From Brachionus manjavacas (Eukaryota > Rotifera > Eurotatoria > Ploima > Brachionidae), in contig JAHQIY010000016.1 in the NCBI GenBank assembly GCA_019054805.1, forward strand, positions 372,001 to 436,000: 64,000 nt of DNA. The letters run 5' to 3'. Both the position numbers and the translations under genes were made by a program. The first letter of the stretch is position 1. Each line of letters opens with the position of its first letter. This document shows, in pieces, positions 22,188-33,585 of the stretch. Under the pieces are notes generated by a model. That model searched no databases and was not told the origin of the DNA. It was given only the letters and a program-made list of their open reading frames with translations.

Positions 22188-24263
22188 ATGAAACTTGTCC
22201 ACATCTATTTCGACATTATATGCCTATACAATTTGCTTAAAAGTAACTGCTAGATTTAAATTTAGAACAATTTAATGATATTAAATTTCAGTTAATGCGG
22301 CTTTTAGTGTATCATTTAGTCAGTCGACATATTCAGTTCAATATGGAGGTTCAGTTTTTTTAAAAGCTACAATGACGGGTTTTGGTGAACAAGGAATCGT
22401 TTGGCGATATTACCCGACAAGTGCACCTTCTAATGGAATAACGGTTTTTTATGAAGGCGATTATACAACTTCTGCAGATCGATCTAAGTATACAGTTTCA
22501 TTCGAAAGTTCCGGAACTGATATAATATCAACTTTTGAAGTCAGAAATACAATTTTTTCTGATGCTCTCAATACCTATGAAGTTTCATGCAACTTTTATA
22601 AAATTTCTGGATGCAATAGTTTGAGCTTTGATTCAGCAACTTTAGTCATTTTAACTACAACCTCGACAACCACTTCCACTTCAATTACAAATTCAATTAA
22701 TTCTACAACCTCAAGTATATTACTGGTAATATACTATTTAGTAAAAATTTCAAATCATCTTTTAGATTGTTTAGACGGAGCTTGGAATACAGTTCAGTAT
22801 ACATTGGTTATTTTGAATTTTGTCATTCTTGTTGTAACTACATTACTTTTTCATTTTTCATTTCACGGTAAGGCTTAGAATGAAACTTGGAGTTATTTAA
22901 TTTATTTGATTTTTAAAGGAACAGTACCTGAAACTTTTTTTATGGTCTTTACTCTTGTCCTATCCTTGGTCTTGATTGTCGTGAGCTTAATTTTCTGGAT
23001 AAATCCTACTCGTAAATAAACAGAAAAGAAAAATCAATTTTATTAAAATTTTTGGTTTAATCTAAGTTTCTTCTGATTCAACAACGGTACCTCTTGTGAT
23101 AATTTGCTGCGAACTAGGTGCTTGCTTATTTCAATGGATCTTGATTCTCCAATATTCAATTCGCTTAGGATTAAGTAAAAATAATAAAATAAGATTAAAT
23201 TAAATTTTTCTAATCTTAACAAGACAATCAAACACACTTGATTGTCAATGTTTTAATATGTGCCATTGCCGTTTTGGAATTGGGAACAGCCATTTTGCTC
23301 ATAACTGCAAATGCGTACTGTACTGGCCAGACAAGCATATCAGCAATGGGCGATTTTAACTATTGTAAATTTTTAATAAATCTAAAATGAATCCAAGTCT
23401 AAGAAAATAAAAGCTTATGTTGAATTGATTGCCGCATTGCTTCTTTTAATATTTTCAGGATTTATTTTTATAATATCCGGCGTAATTTTTTTCGGTAAGT
23501 TTAGTATAACAAAATTCTTAAATAATTAAAATAAAATTTAAGTTCAAAAGAAAAAAAAGGATAGCGAAAAATTTGCAAGTTTCGGGTATTTAGGATTAAA
23601 TAGTTTGGAAAATAAGCTTAATATTTTATTAGCAAAGTAATGAGTCCAACAGTGACGCCTTTTAATTTCCCAAGTGCTCCGAATTCGGCCCAACCAAGAC
23701 CTACATTTCAAAGTTTTTAAAATAAATTTGAGATTTTTTTAATCAATCAATCAAGAAATTTTTTTTAAGCCAATAAATCGAATCTATCCGATGAATCTTT
23801 TCCTCCTAAACCTGCAGCTAAATTGGCACCGAATTTTTCCAAAAGAAGAAACGACACATTTGTTTCGGATGTTACAATGAAAGAAGATGAATCAAGTCCA
23901 AACTTAAATCAAGACCTAGAAAAAGAGCCAGAAGTGCCGAAAACTCAAACACCTATTAGGCCAAAAACAAAAGTATTTGAAGAAGTTGGTTTGTCTAAGC
24001 CAGCTCAATTCGGTAATCCGAGTTTCATCTGGGATTCTGATAGCAAATTTTCAGAAATAAGCAAAAGTAAAATAGCTTTAGGAGCTCGAAAAGCCAGTGA
24101 TTTATCGGAAAATAGTTTGAAGACTTCAAAAGCAAAAAAGGCTAAAAATACTAAAACTAAATCTTCCAAAGATAAAGATAATTTAATATCAAACGATGAT
24201 AATAGTTCGACTGCTGATTCAAAGTTTAACAAAAGTGGACTAACTCGAGTATCACACTCATAA
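22188..24263 (+). CDS. Ig-like, Ser/Thr stalk, 5-TM membrane protein, copy A
   Basis: First of three tandem paralogues of a family I do not recognise. Exons: 22188-22242, 22292-22867, 22919-23011, 23067-23174, 23224-23364, 23414-23494, 23543-23585, 23633-23712 and 23770-24263; all phases agree (556 aa). Exon 1 and the start of exon 2 encode a signal peptide (MKLVHIYFDIICLYNLLK, then INAA). The Ig-like domain (about 23-135) keeps Trp56 and Cys118, but the first Ig Cys is Ala44. The stalk is short (TTTSTTTSTS). Five membrane helices follow, one per exon for TM2-TM5. The tail starts with VQKKKK and ends Lys/Ser-rich (KAKKAKNTKTKSSKDK), with the family motif as NPSFIWDSDS and ALGAR. An optional 51-nt in-frame intron may lie within exon 2 (CTCAA|GTATAT...TTTTAG), giving 539 aa. 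Likely a plasma-membrane adhesion or receptor protein (inference). Confidence 0.85.
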
Positions 24264-24454
24264 TGTAGATAAAAATGGCCTCATTTTATTAAATTAAAAA
24301 AATAATTGCTTTAATATTTTTACAAATAAATTTACGATAGATTCAAGCAACTAATTAATTTAATAAATTGTGACTTAACAATCACAGTTTTAAAGTAAAT
24401 TTCTAAATTTGAAACAACTTATTTTTTGACACTATTAGTTACTCAAATTTATCA

Positions 24455-27223
24455 ATGCCAAATATCAATGTGACAACAAGACATTTAATTTTTAGTTTAG
24501 CTCTGATTTTTTTGACTCAAAGTATTTAAATTTTGATTCTAAATTTTCAAAATTTAATTCATTTAATTTTTTACAAGAATATGGCTGTTTGGCTCAGTCG
24601 ATTCAGATGAATCCAGATTCATATTCTGCTCTATTGGGTACTAATGTGACTATGCGGTGCGATACTTCCGTAATATCAATTGATGGATTCATAATTACAT
24701 ATTATCCAATCGGAAATCCTGCCAATTTTAAATCAATATATATTGACAAATTTCCTAACTTTACTGATAAATTTGTTGTCAAATTTGCACCTATTGGAAA
24801 TAATTTTACAGCCTTCATCACAATTTTAAATGTAGATTTTAATGATCAAAACTACGAATACGAATGCACTTGTAGCAGATTTACAACATTTGGATGTAGT
24901 CCTACCTTATCATCTGTTGCAACCTTGTCAATTTTTTCAACCACAACAACTACTACTACCACAACAACAACTACAACTACAACCACTACTACAACCACAA
25001 CAACAACTACAACTACCACAACAACAACAACTACAACTACAACTACAACTACAACTACAACTACAACTACTACTACAACGAGTACAACTACCACAACAAC
25101 CACAACTAGTCCCGTAACTACAATATTGGCAACCACAGCCACAGTAAGCTCTTCTAATACTACCGGTGTTTGTTTAGATGGATTCAATCCAGCTCAATAC
25201 GCGATCTTAATAATTACATTTATAACTGTGGTTTTTGCTTCTTTATTTTTCCATTTTTCTTTTTTCGGAACTTTAGTTGAAACATTTTTTCTAGCTCTAG
25301 TTCTAATAATTAGTGCTTTCTGCTTCATTATTTCAATTATATTCTGGATCAGCCCTCAATGTAAGTCTTTCTATATGATTTGAAAAAAATTAAATTTTTA
25401 ATTTTAAGTAATTGGTAATACTGCATACGCCCCAATCCTAATAGTTGTAATGTTTTTATTCGGCTGCACTCTCAACTGGATATTAATACTTCAATATGCT
25501 ATAAGACTCAGTTTGGGTAATGATTACTCTTAAAAAAATGTTTTATATTTTAATTAATTTCAAAAATTATTTAGGAAAATTATTCAGGGTGATTGAGAAT
25601 GGACTAGCATTCTTTTCAATTCTTAGTTTTTTTTTAATAGAAAATTTAAAAAATTTAAATAACTTTCATTTAAATTGCGTGAATTTTAAAATAAGCTCAA
25701 TGTGATTTGAAAATTTACATTAGTTAAAAAGAATTTTATTTATCTAAAATAATAGTAAAGTAATCTATAAATTTTTAGCTCAGCTCTGACAACTGTGCTT
25801 AAAACTTTGCTTTTTCTCTTTAAGCTTCAAAAGTAATTGTGAAATTCATTACAGAAAAACACAAAATCAAAATTTCCTAAAATTGATTTAAGGAATAAAC
25901 CTCTTGATTAACTCACAGAGTACTTTCAAAGAGTACCAAATGATGCAATGATCCTTGTTGCACCTTCATAACTTCTACGAAAAATATTAAAGATATTAAT
26001 TTTAATTATTTTTTGATGTATTTTTGTATTGAATTCACAATCAGACTTCAGTATAAATTATTAAGTATTTTATAATTATAATTTTAAGCTGATGATATAA
26101 ACTTTGCAGTAATAATTGGAATATGTATTGATGCTGTGTTGGAACTTGGCGCAGCAATCATTGTAATTGTTGCAAATGCTTACTGCACTGGATATAGTAC
26201 CATTCAGCCGATTTCAGATTTTGACTATGGTAATTTTACCTTTATTGTTGATTAATCTTACAATTTTTGTTGAATAAAAGCATATCTGGAAATTATTGGA
26301 GCTGTTTTGTTACTAGTTTTTGCTTTGATTATACTGCTGGTAGCTGGAGTTGTCTTTTTCGGTAATTCTTTGGAAAAAATTCTCAGATTTTCATTTTTTT
26401 TTTAAGTAAGGAAAAAAAAAAAAGAATCTATGATGATAAACAATTTCAAGTAAAGTTTTTTTTTTAAATTATCAATTTTTTAATTAATCTTTAAAAAAGG
26501 CCAATTATAATGAGTGGTACACCGAATTCTCTAAATCAATCTATACTACCAAAAAGTTCTGATTCAAATCAAGGTTTTTAAGAAAAATTTAAAGAATAAT
26601 TACTATTTTTTTATTTAGGCTTTTGGACTCCCATAACAAAAAATAAAGATCCCATTAAAATCTCGGAAAATACTGAAAATAATGAGATTAAAGATGAGGT
26701 CAAAAATTATCCGTCCAAGCCTAAAAAATTGACTCCCATATTTTCACGAAAGCGAGCTGAGATCGCCAAATTTCCTGATTATGATGAGCCTGAAAATGTT
26801 GAAAATTTAGACACTGAAATAAATGACGAAATAAAGCTAAATGTCGAAGATTTGAGTGAGAATTTTAATGAAAAAAATGAATCAGAAGAACTGCCTGGTC
26901 GATTAAAATCAGTTCCGATAACCAAAGAAGTTAAGGAAATGCCCAAAAGTCCATTTGATTTTATCTGGGGATTTAATAGCATTGCGCCGTCTGAGAATGA
27001 TTCAGACCTAAAATTATCGCGTAAAAGCACAACTATAGGTGGCCGTGTTGATAAATCGATCATCAATCCGGATACTTTTAGTCTGAATGGCTTGATTAAC
27101 GAAAAAGAAAACAAGACTAAGAAAAAAAAATCTGTCAAAAAAAAGGATTCGAACAAAACTGAAGCAAAGCAGGAAAAAGACGAGCTACCGTTTGATTTTA
27201 GTATTCCTGCTTTGGAAATTTGA
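24455..27223 (+). CDS. Ig-like, poly-Thr stalk, 5-TM membrane protein, copy B
   Basis: Second tandem paralogue. Exons: 24455-24521, 24578-25360, 25409-25516, 26089-26229, 26281-26361, 26407-26449, 26500-26573 and 26619-27223 (633 aa). Signal peptide is MPNINVTTRHLIFSLALI to about LA28. The Ig-like domain has Cys50 and Cys119, plus Cys121 and Cys129 near the F-G loop; the usual core Trp is replaced (FIITYYP). A nearly pure Thr stalk of about 60 residues (about 144-201) is followed by CLDGFNPAQY and TM1. Here TM1 and TM2 share an exon: the intron present in copies A and C at this point is missing. TM3 to TM5 are on exons of 108, 141 and 81 nt, as in A and C. Intron 3 is long (572 nt). The tail has VRKKKKES, then VKEMPKSPFDFIW, then STTIGGRVD, a Lys-rich run, and ends PFDFSIPALEI. 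Positive charges after TM5 support a cytoplasmic C-terminus. Confidence 0.9.
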
Positions 27224-29789
27224 ATTTGAAATCGGCGATGAAAAAAAGTCATTTTATTTTTAGAAAAATTATTTTATAATTCAATCCAATTAATTTAAAA
27301 ATATTTACTAATCAAGCAAATATTTAATAAATATAATGGACTTTTTTTTGCTATTATTTAAAAATAAAAAAAAACACTTGTCTAGATATCACTATTAGTT
27401 AAATATTTAATTTAATTTTAACATTTATATGATCACTTTTTAGGATTTTAGCTTTAAAAATTCATACTGCATGAAAATTTTCTATCACAATTAATTAAAT
27501 TTCAATTTATAGTTTTTTGAAAGACCACCAAAAGTAGTCGAAACTTCTAATTAATTTTTTTCTAAGAAAAACTCTGAAAAAAACTTAGAATTTTTTAAAA
27601 GTTTTTGTTAACTTTTTAGCTCCAAACAAGCTAAATATTTGAATTGGATTGTCTATTATGTTGCCGATTTAAATTTGAGTTCACTCAATTCAGCCCCTTT
27701 AATAATCAAATAATTATTGAATTTTAATAGCCATTTAACTTAAAATTTTCTTCGAAGCACTCGTAAAGTGCGTAAAATTTTTCATTATATAAAAGATAGG
27801 AATTTTGAAAATTTTTGCGTCAAATTTTTTAGAATAGCGTGTTTTAAGTCTAATTGGCAATATCATTATTTGTTGACCATGTCGTTTTCTTTTTCTATTT
27901 AAAGACCGGAATCAGCGGTCTGGATAAATAATTTTTCGATAATGAAGCAATTTTCCGGCTTGTATAGAAAAAAAAATTATTTTTAAAATTGTCCTGAAAA
28001 TAGAGAGCGGGCTAGTAAATTAGTATTAATTATATTTAAAAAATAATTGCTTTTTCCATCAAATTTTCCGAAAGGTATTTTTCAGAATGGCAAAATTTTT
28101 CCATATTAGCTCTGGGCATTTTATTTAATTTGGAACCAGTTATGATTAAAATGACAGATTGCACAATCTAGCTTGTTTAATCTTATTTAAAGAAGGAGAA
28201 CTGCTTTGAAAAAATTTATAGCAAAATAGGCAACAAAGATTGATTTCAATATTTGCTGAAACTAAGAGCTAGTCTTGTCATTTTTAAGCTCCATTAGCAT
28301 AAGAATAGCCGCAACTAGGTTACGGCTTTTTAAGTCAAGTCACTCTGCATGCAATGGCAATCAAAAGGCGTCTCTAAACTTCATAATTAGCTTATTGCTT
28401 AGCGAATACATTATGGCATGAAGTGAGGATATTATATCCTTATTCTAACAGAGAATAATTCAAAGCCTTAGAGGAATTTAACCTCATTAAACTATTTGAT
28501 TTTTTGTTAAATATTCAAATATTTAAATTAAATATGAAAATTAAAACTGATGAATAAAGCCCGTTCTCAGCTAATTTTGTTGATAGCCTCAACAAAGCCG
28601 ATAGAAAAAGTCATTGTTAGAATTTAAATGCTTTGCAATTATTTTTATTTAAATTAGGTCTTTAGGTCTCTTTTTTAGATTGTTTTAAATGCAGAAAATG
28701 GAAAGGTGCCGTGTTGCCGATTGGAATTGCGCAATGCTGGCTTCAAATTTCCGATGCCGCTGCATCCAGATCTTTTTTATGCTAGAAAAACAATATCGAT
28801 TCTTTCGAGCTATTAATTACTTAAGCTGAAAATTACAGAGGCCTCGTTTTTGCCTATTCAGAATTAATAAACTAAATAAAAAAAAAAAGAATTTTATTTT
28901 TGTTTTGTTCGACAAAATATAAAGAATCAATTTAATGGTCAAAAAAACCAAATCGAAGTTTTTTACTTCTAATTAAAAAAAAAAAGAAAAAAGTTTATTA
29001 AGAATGAGTCGATCGACTTGAGCCATTTTTAATAAAAAATTAAGTTAGAAAAACAAATCGATCCATTTCTAGTTTAAGTATTTGTGAATGACGATTTTGT
29101 TTTTAGCGCTAGTTATTCAGAAATACTTAGTCTAAAGCCACCAAATGAATTTCATAGTCTAATTCAGACGAAAAATCGGTTAATTAAAATGTTAGTTTTC
29201 AAAGGACTTTGTTAATTGAAATAGGAGAATTTTTCTCCGAGCTAATATTTTTGCAACAAAATTCATGGTCAAATCTAGATTAGTTACCATTGGTATTGAG
29301 CAGAATTTTTGCAACAAAAATTCAAATGCAAATACAATTTTAAGCTTTCAAACGAATTAATTCAAATGCGCTATTTAAGGATTCATGAAGAGTGTCAAAT
29401 TGCTTTACAAGAATTCAAATTTAGTTCTCTAAGTTTATTAAATAACTTTTTGTGGGGGTTCGCTTTTCTTAAGAAAATTAGCAATACAGTTTAGCACTCT
29501 TATATTTTGGTTTTTTAAACAAACTTTTTAACACTTATATACTCTTGGTCATTTAAATTCAAAAAATATTAATTCAGTTTAAAGTTTTATTAATTTTCAA
29601 TTTTGGCAAATTGACAATAGGTTTTGTTTATTGGCATTAAAGTCAAATGGCTTTTTTTGTTGACTAACTTTTTCAATTTTTTTTCTTTTTAGATTTTTGA
29701 AATATATATGTGTGCATATGAAACGACTTTTTTTAGATAATTTGCTCAACGATCTGGCCAAAACAATCCTCGTCTTGGATCGGACGAAA
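27224..29789. other. Intergenic between Ig-5TM copies B and C
   Basis: About 2.6 kb, AT-rich. There is no supported gene and no remnant of a further Ig-5TM copy that I can see. Slightly GC-richer patches occur near 27900-28020 and 28690-28770 but do not translate into anything recognisable. Confidence 0.55.
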
Positions 29790-32288
29790 ATGATTTCTTT
29801 CAAAAAGTCCTTTTTTAGTCTATTAATTACCTGTATTTTAATAAAACGTAATGCAACTTTTTTTTTTCTCTTTTAATTTTCTTTAAATTATTCGCCAATT
29901 CTAGAATGTGTGTCCGAAGTTCAAATAAAAATTGACCCAGAATATCACTCTGCTTTAGTAGGCTCATCGCTGAAAATTACTTGTGAACTGTCAAATGTGG
30001 AGACCACCGACATAGTCTGGGTTTATTATCCAAATGGACAAGCCAAGTCCAGCACAACCATCTATTTTGAAAACAATTATTTGAACGGCATGGCTTCAAA
30101 ATTTACGGTAACTCTATCAGTTACGGGCTCAAATATAACAACTTATTTGACAATACCGTATGTTGAGTTGGACTATTCGGGCTACACATTCCAATGCGAG
30201 TGCAATGTCTATCGCTTGGCCTATTGTAATGCAAATCGACCGCGTGCGTCCTCTAGACTTTTAGCTTTCACTACGACCACGACCACAACAACTACCACAA
30301 CCACTACGACAACAACTACCACTACAACAACCACTACAACTTCAACTACCACTTCCACTACAACCACCACTACCACAACAACCACCACCACAACCACTAC
30401 AACCACCACTTCGACTACTACCTCAACTCTTCCTACAACTTCCATTGCCCCAACAACACCTTCAATTGCTCAAAGTCTTTCTTTATTTATCAGTTGCCTT
30501 AATCCGTCGTTTAACACAATTCAATATGTTCTATCATTTCTAAGCTATTTTTGTCTCGTTCTTGCCGTAATTTTGTTCCATTATTCATTTTTTGGTAAAT
30601 TTAAACTAATAAAATAAAATGCCTAATATTGGTAAAACTTTTTTTTTCAGGTTCTTTTGAAGAAAAGTCAACACTCATTTGTACTCTTATAACATCTTTT
30701 TCATGTTTAACTGTCTCAATTGTATTTTGGATTCATCCATTTAGTAAGTTATTGTCATCAAAAAAAAAAAGGGAAAATTTTATTCAAATTTATTTTTAAT
30801 TTTCTTTAGTATTAGGAGATGCGTCTTATTCTCCTATTTTAATAGTGATTGCAGCCATATTCGCATCAACTGTAATATGGATCCTTGTTTTTCAATACAT
30901 AATCAAATTAAGCATTAGTGAGAGAAAAAAAATTATTTTTAAATGTTTATTTTTTAAATGGAATTTTTAAGATGATGATATCAAACCAATAATAGTGATA
31001 TTGATGATAAGCGATGGACTATTTTCATCCATTTCAGCCATTTTGATGATTATATCTAATGCATACTGCACTGGACAATCAAATTTGCCAAATTTTGAAA
31101 TGATCAATTATGGTAAAGACGCCGTCCATTTTTTCTTAATCAAAAAACTAAACATTTATTTATCAAATAGCCTATATAAAAATAATTGGATCAAGTTTTT
31201 TTTTGATTTTTTCATTTTTGCTACTTTTAATGAGTGCCCTAGTGTTCCTGATTCGTAAGAACAAGAGAGACGATCTAATTTTCAATAATTTCAAGTATTT
31301 TTTCTAATTTCAAAGCAAACATTTTTGATCCATATTTGACTTTTTTTACTAAGAGCGCTTAGCAACGGGTCTGTTACTCCTAATAAATTTATAATTAGCA
31401 GTAGTTCATGCGGACTTGATCCATCAGCAATCACTCAAGATTGGTTGACAAAAACATCTAATGACCTAAGACTCTTGACTGAAATACCCTCTAATTACAC
31501 AAAGCCAAACCTTTTGCCACCGATTTTCCCAAGTAAAACAGTGGCTTCGAGCAACGAAAACGATGAAGAGAAAAAAGCCCCCAGAAAATGTGAATATTTT
31601 GAATAAAAATTTAAAATTATTTTTTTGTTGACTTTTTTTCTCTAATTAAGTTGACGGTAATAGACCTAATTTGGGCTTGGACAATCTAGACGCTACCATA
31701 GACGAAAGTACGATCGAAAATTTGAATGAAAAGCCAAAAAAGAAAAAGTCCAAGAAGAAACAACTGATGGAAGACAAGCTTTGTTTAAACGGAGTCCAAG
31801 AAAGAACTGAAAGTGAATTAAATGAATCGTCTGGATACAAATTGGTGAACATGATTGGCAATACTGATGTTAAGGAAATGCCAGTCAATCCGTTTGATTT
31901 TATTTGGAACACCAAGTCTTTGATGCCTCGAGACGAGGACGGTCGAATTGTCCTCAATGAAGAAGAAATTCAAAAATTGACCAGGAACAAAAGTATTCTC
32001 GGAGCTCGAGTAGATGCTTCGGATAAGCTACAGAAGATTTCGATTAATGAACTAGTTCTTCATACCAGTTCGGTAGCCGAAACTGAAAACAACCAAGAGG
32101 ATCAGATTGAAGAGAACAAAACGAGCAAGAAAGCAAGCAAGAAGAAAAAAGACAAAAAACAATCTTCCAAGACCAAGAAAACAAGCGAGAAAGCTTGTGA
32201 CGATAGCACATTTTTAGTGACCGAGACAAATTCAAATGACACTAGTGAAATAAATATGCCAGAATTGGACAAGAATAGCCAGGGATGA
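29790..32288 (+). CDS. Ig-like, poly-Thr stalk, 5-TM membrane protein, copy C
   Basis: Third tandem paralogue. Exons: 29790-29847, 29905-30594, 30651-30743, 30810-30917, 30972-31112, 31171-31294, 31354-31589 and 31651-32288 (695 aa). Signal peptide MISFKKSFFSLLITCILIKQ ends near CVS23. The Ig domain is the most canonical of the three: Cys46, Trp58 (DIVWVYYP), Cys117 (YTFQC), and the extra pair Cys119/Cys127. The Thr/Ser stalk covers about 142-200. TM exons are 93, 108 and 141 nt; the last TM exon is 124 nt, exactly 81+43, so the intron between TM5 and the Lys cluster is absent. The tail is longer than in A and B and contains VKEMPVNPFDFIW, then SILGARVD, then a strongly Lys-rich segment (KKASKKKKDKKQSSK). 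Function unknown; cell-surface location is inferred from the signal peptide, Ig domain and helices. Confidence 0.9.
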
Positions 32289-33585
32289 AAAATTTGTTAA
32301 TGAGTCAAAAAATTTGTTTTTTTTATTTAATCGATAATTAGAAACGATTAAAAGAATCTCCAAAAAATCTAAAAATGTTTATATTTTTTTAAATGTGCTT
32401 TTTTTAATTCTAGAATACAATTCTCAATTAAGCCAAGCTTAATAAAATAAATAGCCATAGCTGTTTTATTTTTTTTGCTATTTAGCTAATACAATTTTTT
32501 TTAAATAAGTTCAAAATTTTTATTTTCCCATAAAATTTGAATTTGACTGAAATTTTTACTGCTACTAGACTCGAATTACTTGAATTTGCATTCATTCGAA
32601 TTTATTCTAAAGGGGTTAATTATAAAAAATTCCATTTCAGACTTTATTTATTCGCTTATTGTATTTTTTTTGAATACTAAAGAACTTTATTTTTTATTCA
32701 TTAATTCGATTTATTTGTGGCTTCGATTCTGCAAATTGGGTCTTTAACTTTAAAGAGAAAAAATGTACAAAAAAGAAATCTACATTTTATTTAAATTTTA
32801 TTCAATATTTGTTCTATAAATACTATAAATATGTCTTCTTAAGAAGTATAATAAAAATAATCAAATAAATATTGCACTTAAAAAAGAAATATTCTTTGAA
32901 TTTGTTTTCAAATTTTTAAAATAAAGGAGCATTTATTTAATTCAAATTTTGCTTAGGTAAATAAGACCCATTTCTATTGTGGAGGAAGTTTATGATTTAA
33001 TTTTCGTTGCTGACCGATATTACATAGACTAAATATAAAGCTTGAGCCAATCTTCGAATAAATAAAAAATAAAATACAAACTTTGAAATTTTAGTTTTCC
33101 TTAGTTGATTATTTGAAAATTGTTTTGTATAATAAAATTAATTAACAAAAGTAGGAATTTATTCTAAGTCGAATTTTTCGACTCTTTAGTAAATCTGCTA
33201 AATATATCTTATCCAGAAATTATTGTAATTCGAATGAGTCTTTAACTTATTTAAAATATTTAGTTATATCCAAAAACAGACAAATAAAAATAAACATATA
33301 TCAATCACTAGTTCTTTATATTGTAATCATATATTTATTAAAAAAATAGAACCGGTAAAAAATAATTAAAACATTGGTATTAAAAATAAAAAAAAATATG
33401 TACAATTAAATTAAATTTTCGAAAAAAAATCTCAGTGAAAAAATTGATTGTTATTGCTCAACCAAAAATTTAGCATTTGTTGGAAGAAATTTTCCAATTA
33501 TACATTTAATTAAATTCGTATTTGATCTAAAAAGTGGAAAAAAAACTCGGATGCAATTTAAAGACTTTTTAACTCAAAAAATTTC
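32289..33585. other. Convergent intergenic region
   Basis: A/T-rich 3' flanks of two convergent genes, Ig-5TM copy C on the left and the GPCR on the right. Several AATAAA-like strings are present. No coding or structured feature is seen. Confidence 0.6.

Noticed and set aside
24852-25187. Antisense open frame of almost pure Val opposite the Thr stalk of copy B
   Set aside because: It is the shadow of the ACA/ACT/ACC repeat on the other strand. The same holds for the Leu/Gln-rich plus frame at 24842-25117 and the antisense Val frame at 30221-30445.
25520-25705. Plus-strand frame in the long intron of Ig-5TM copy B
   Set aside because: It is intronic; the 108- and 141-nt exons on either side join in phase and match copies A and C without it.
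29597-29803. Minus-strand 68-codon frame overlapping the start of copy C
   Set aside because: It is antisense to the signal-peptide exon of copy C and has no domain.
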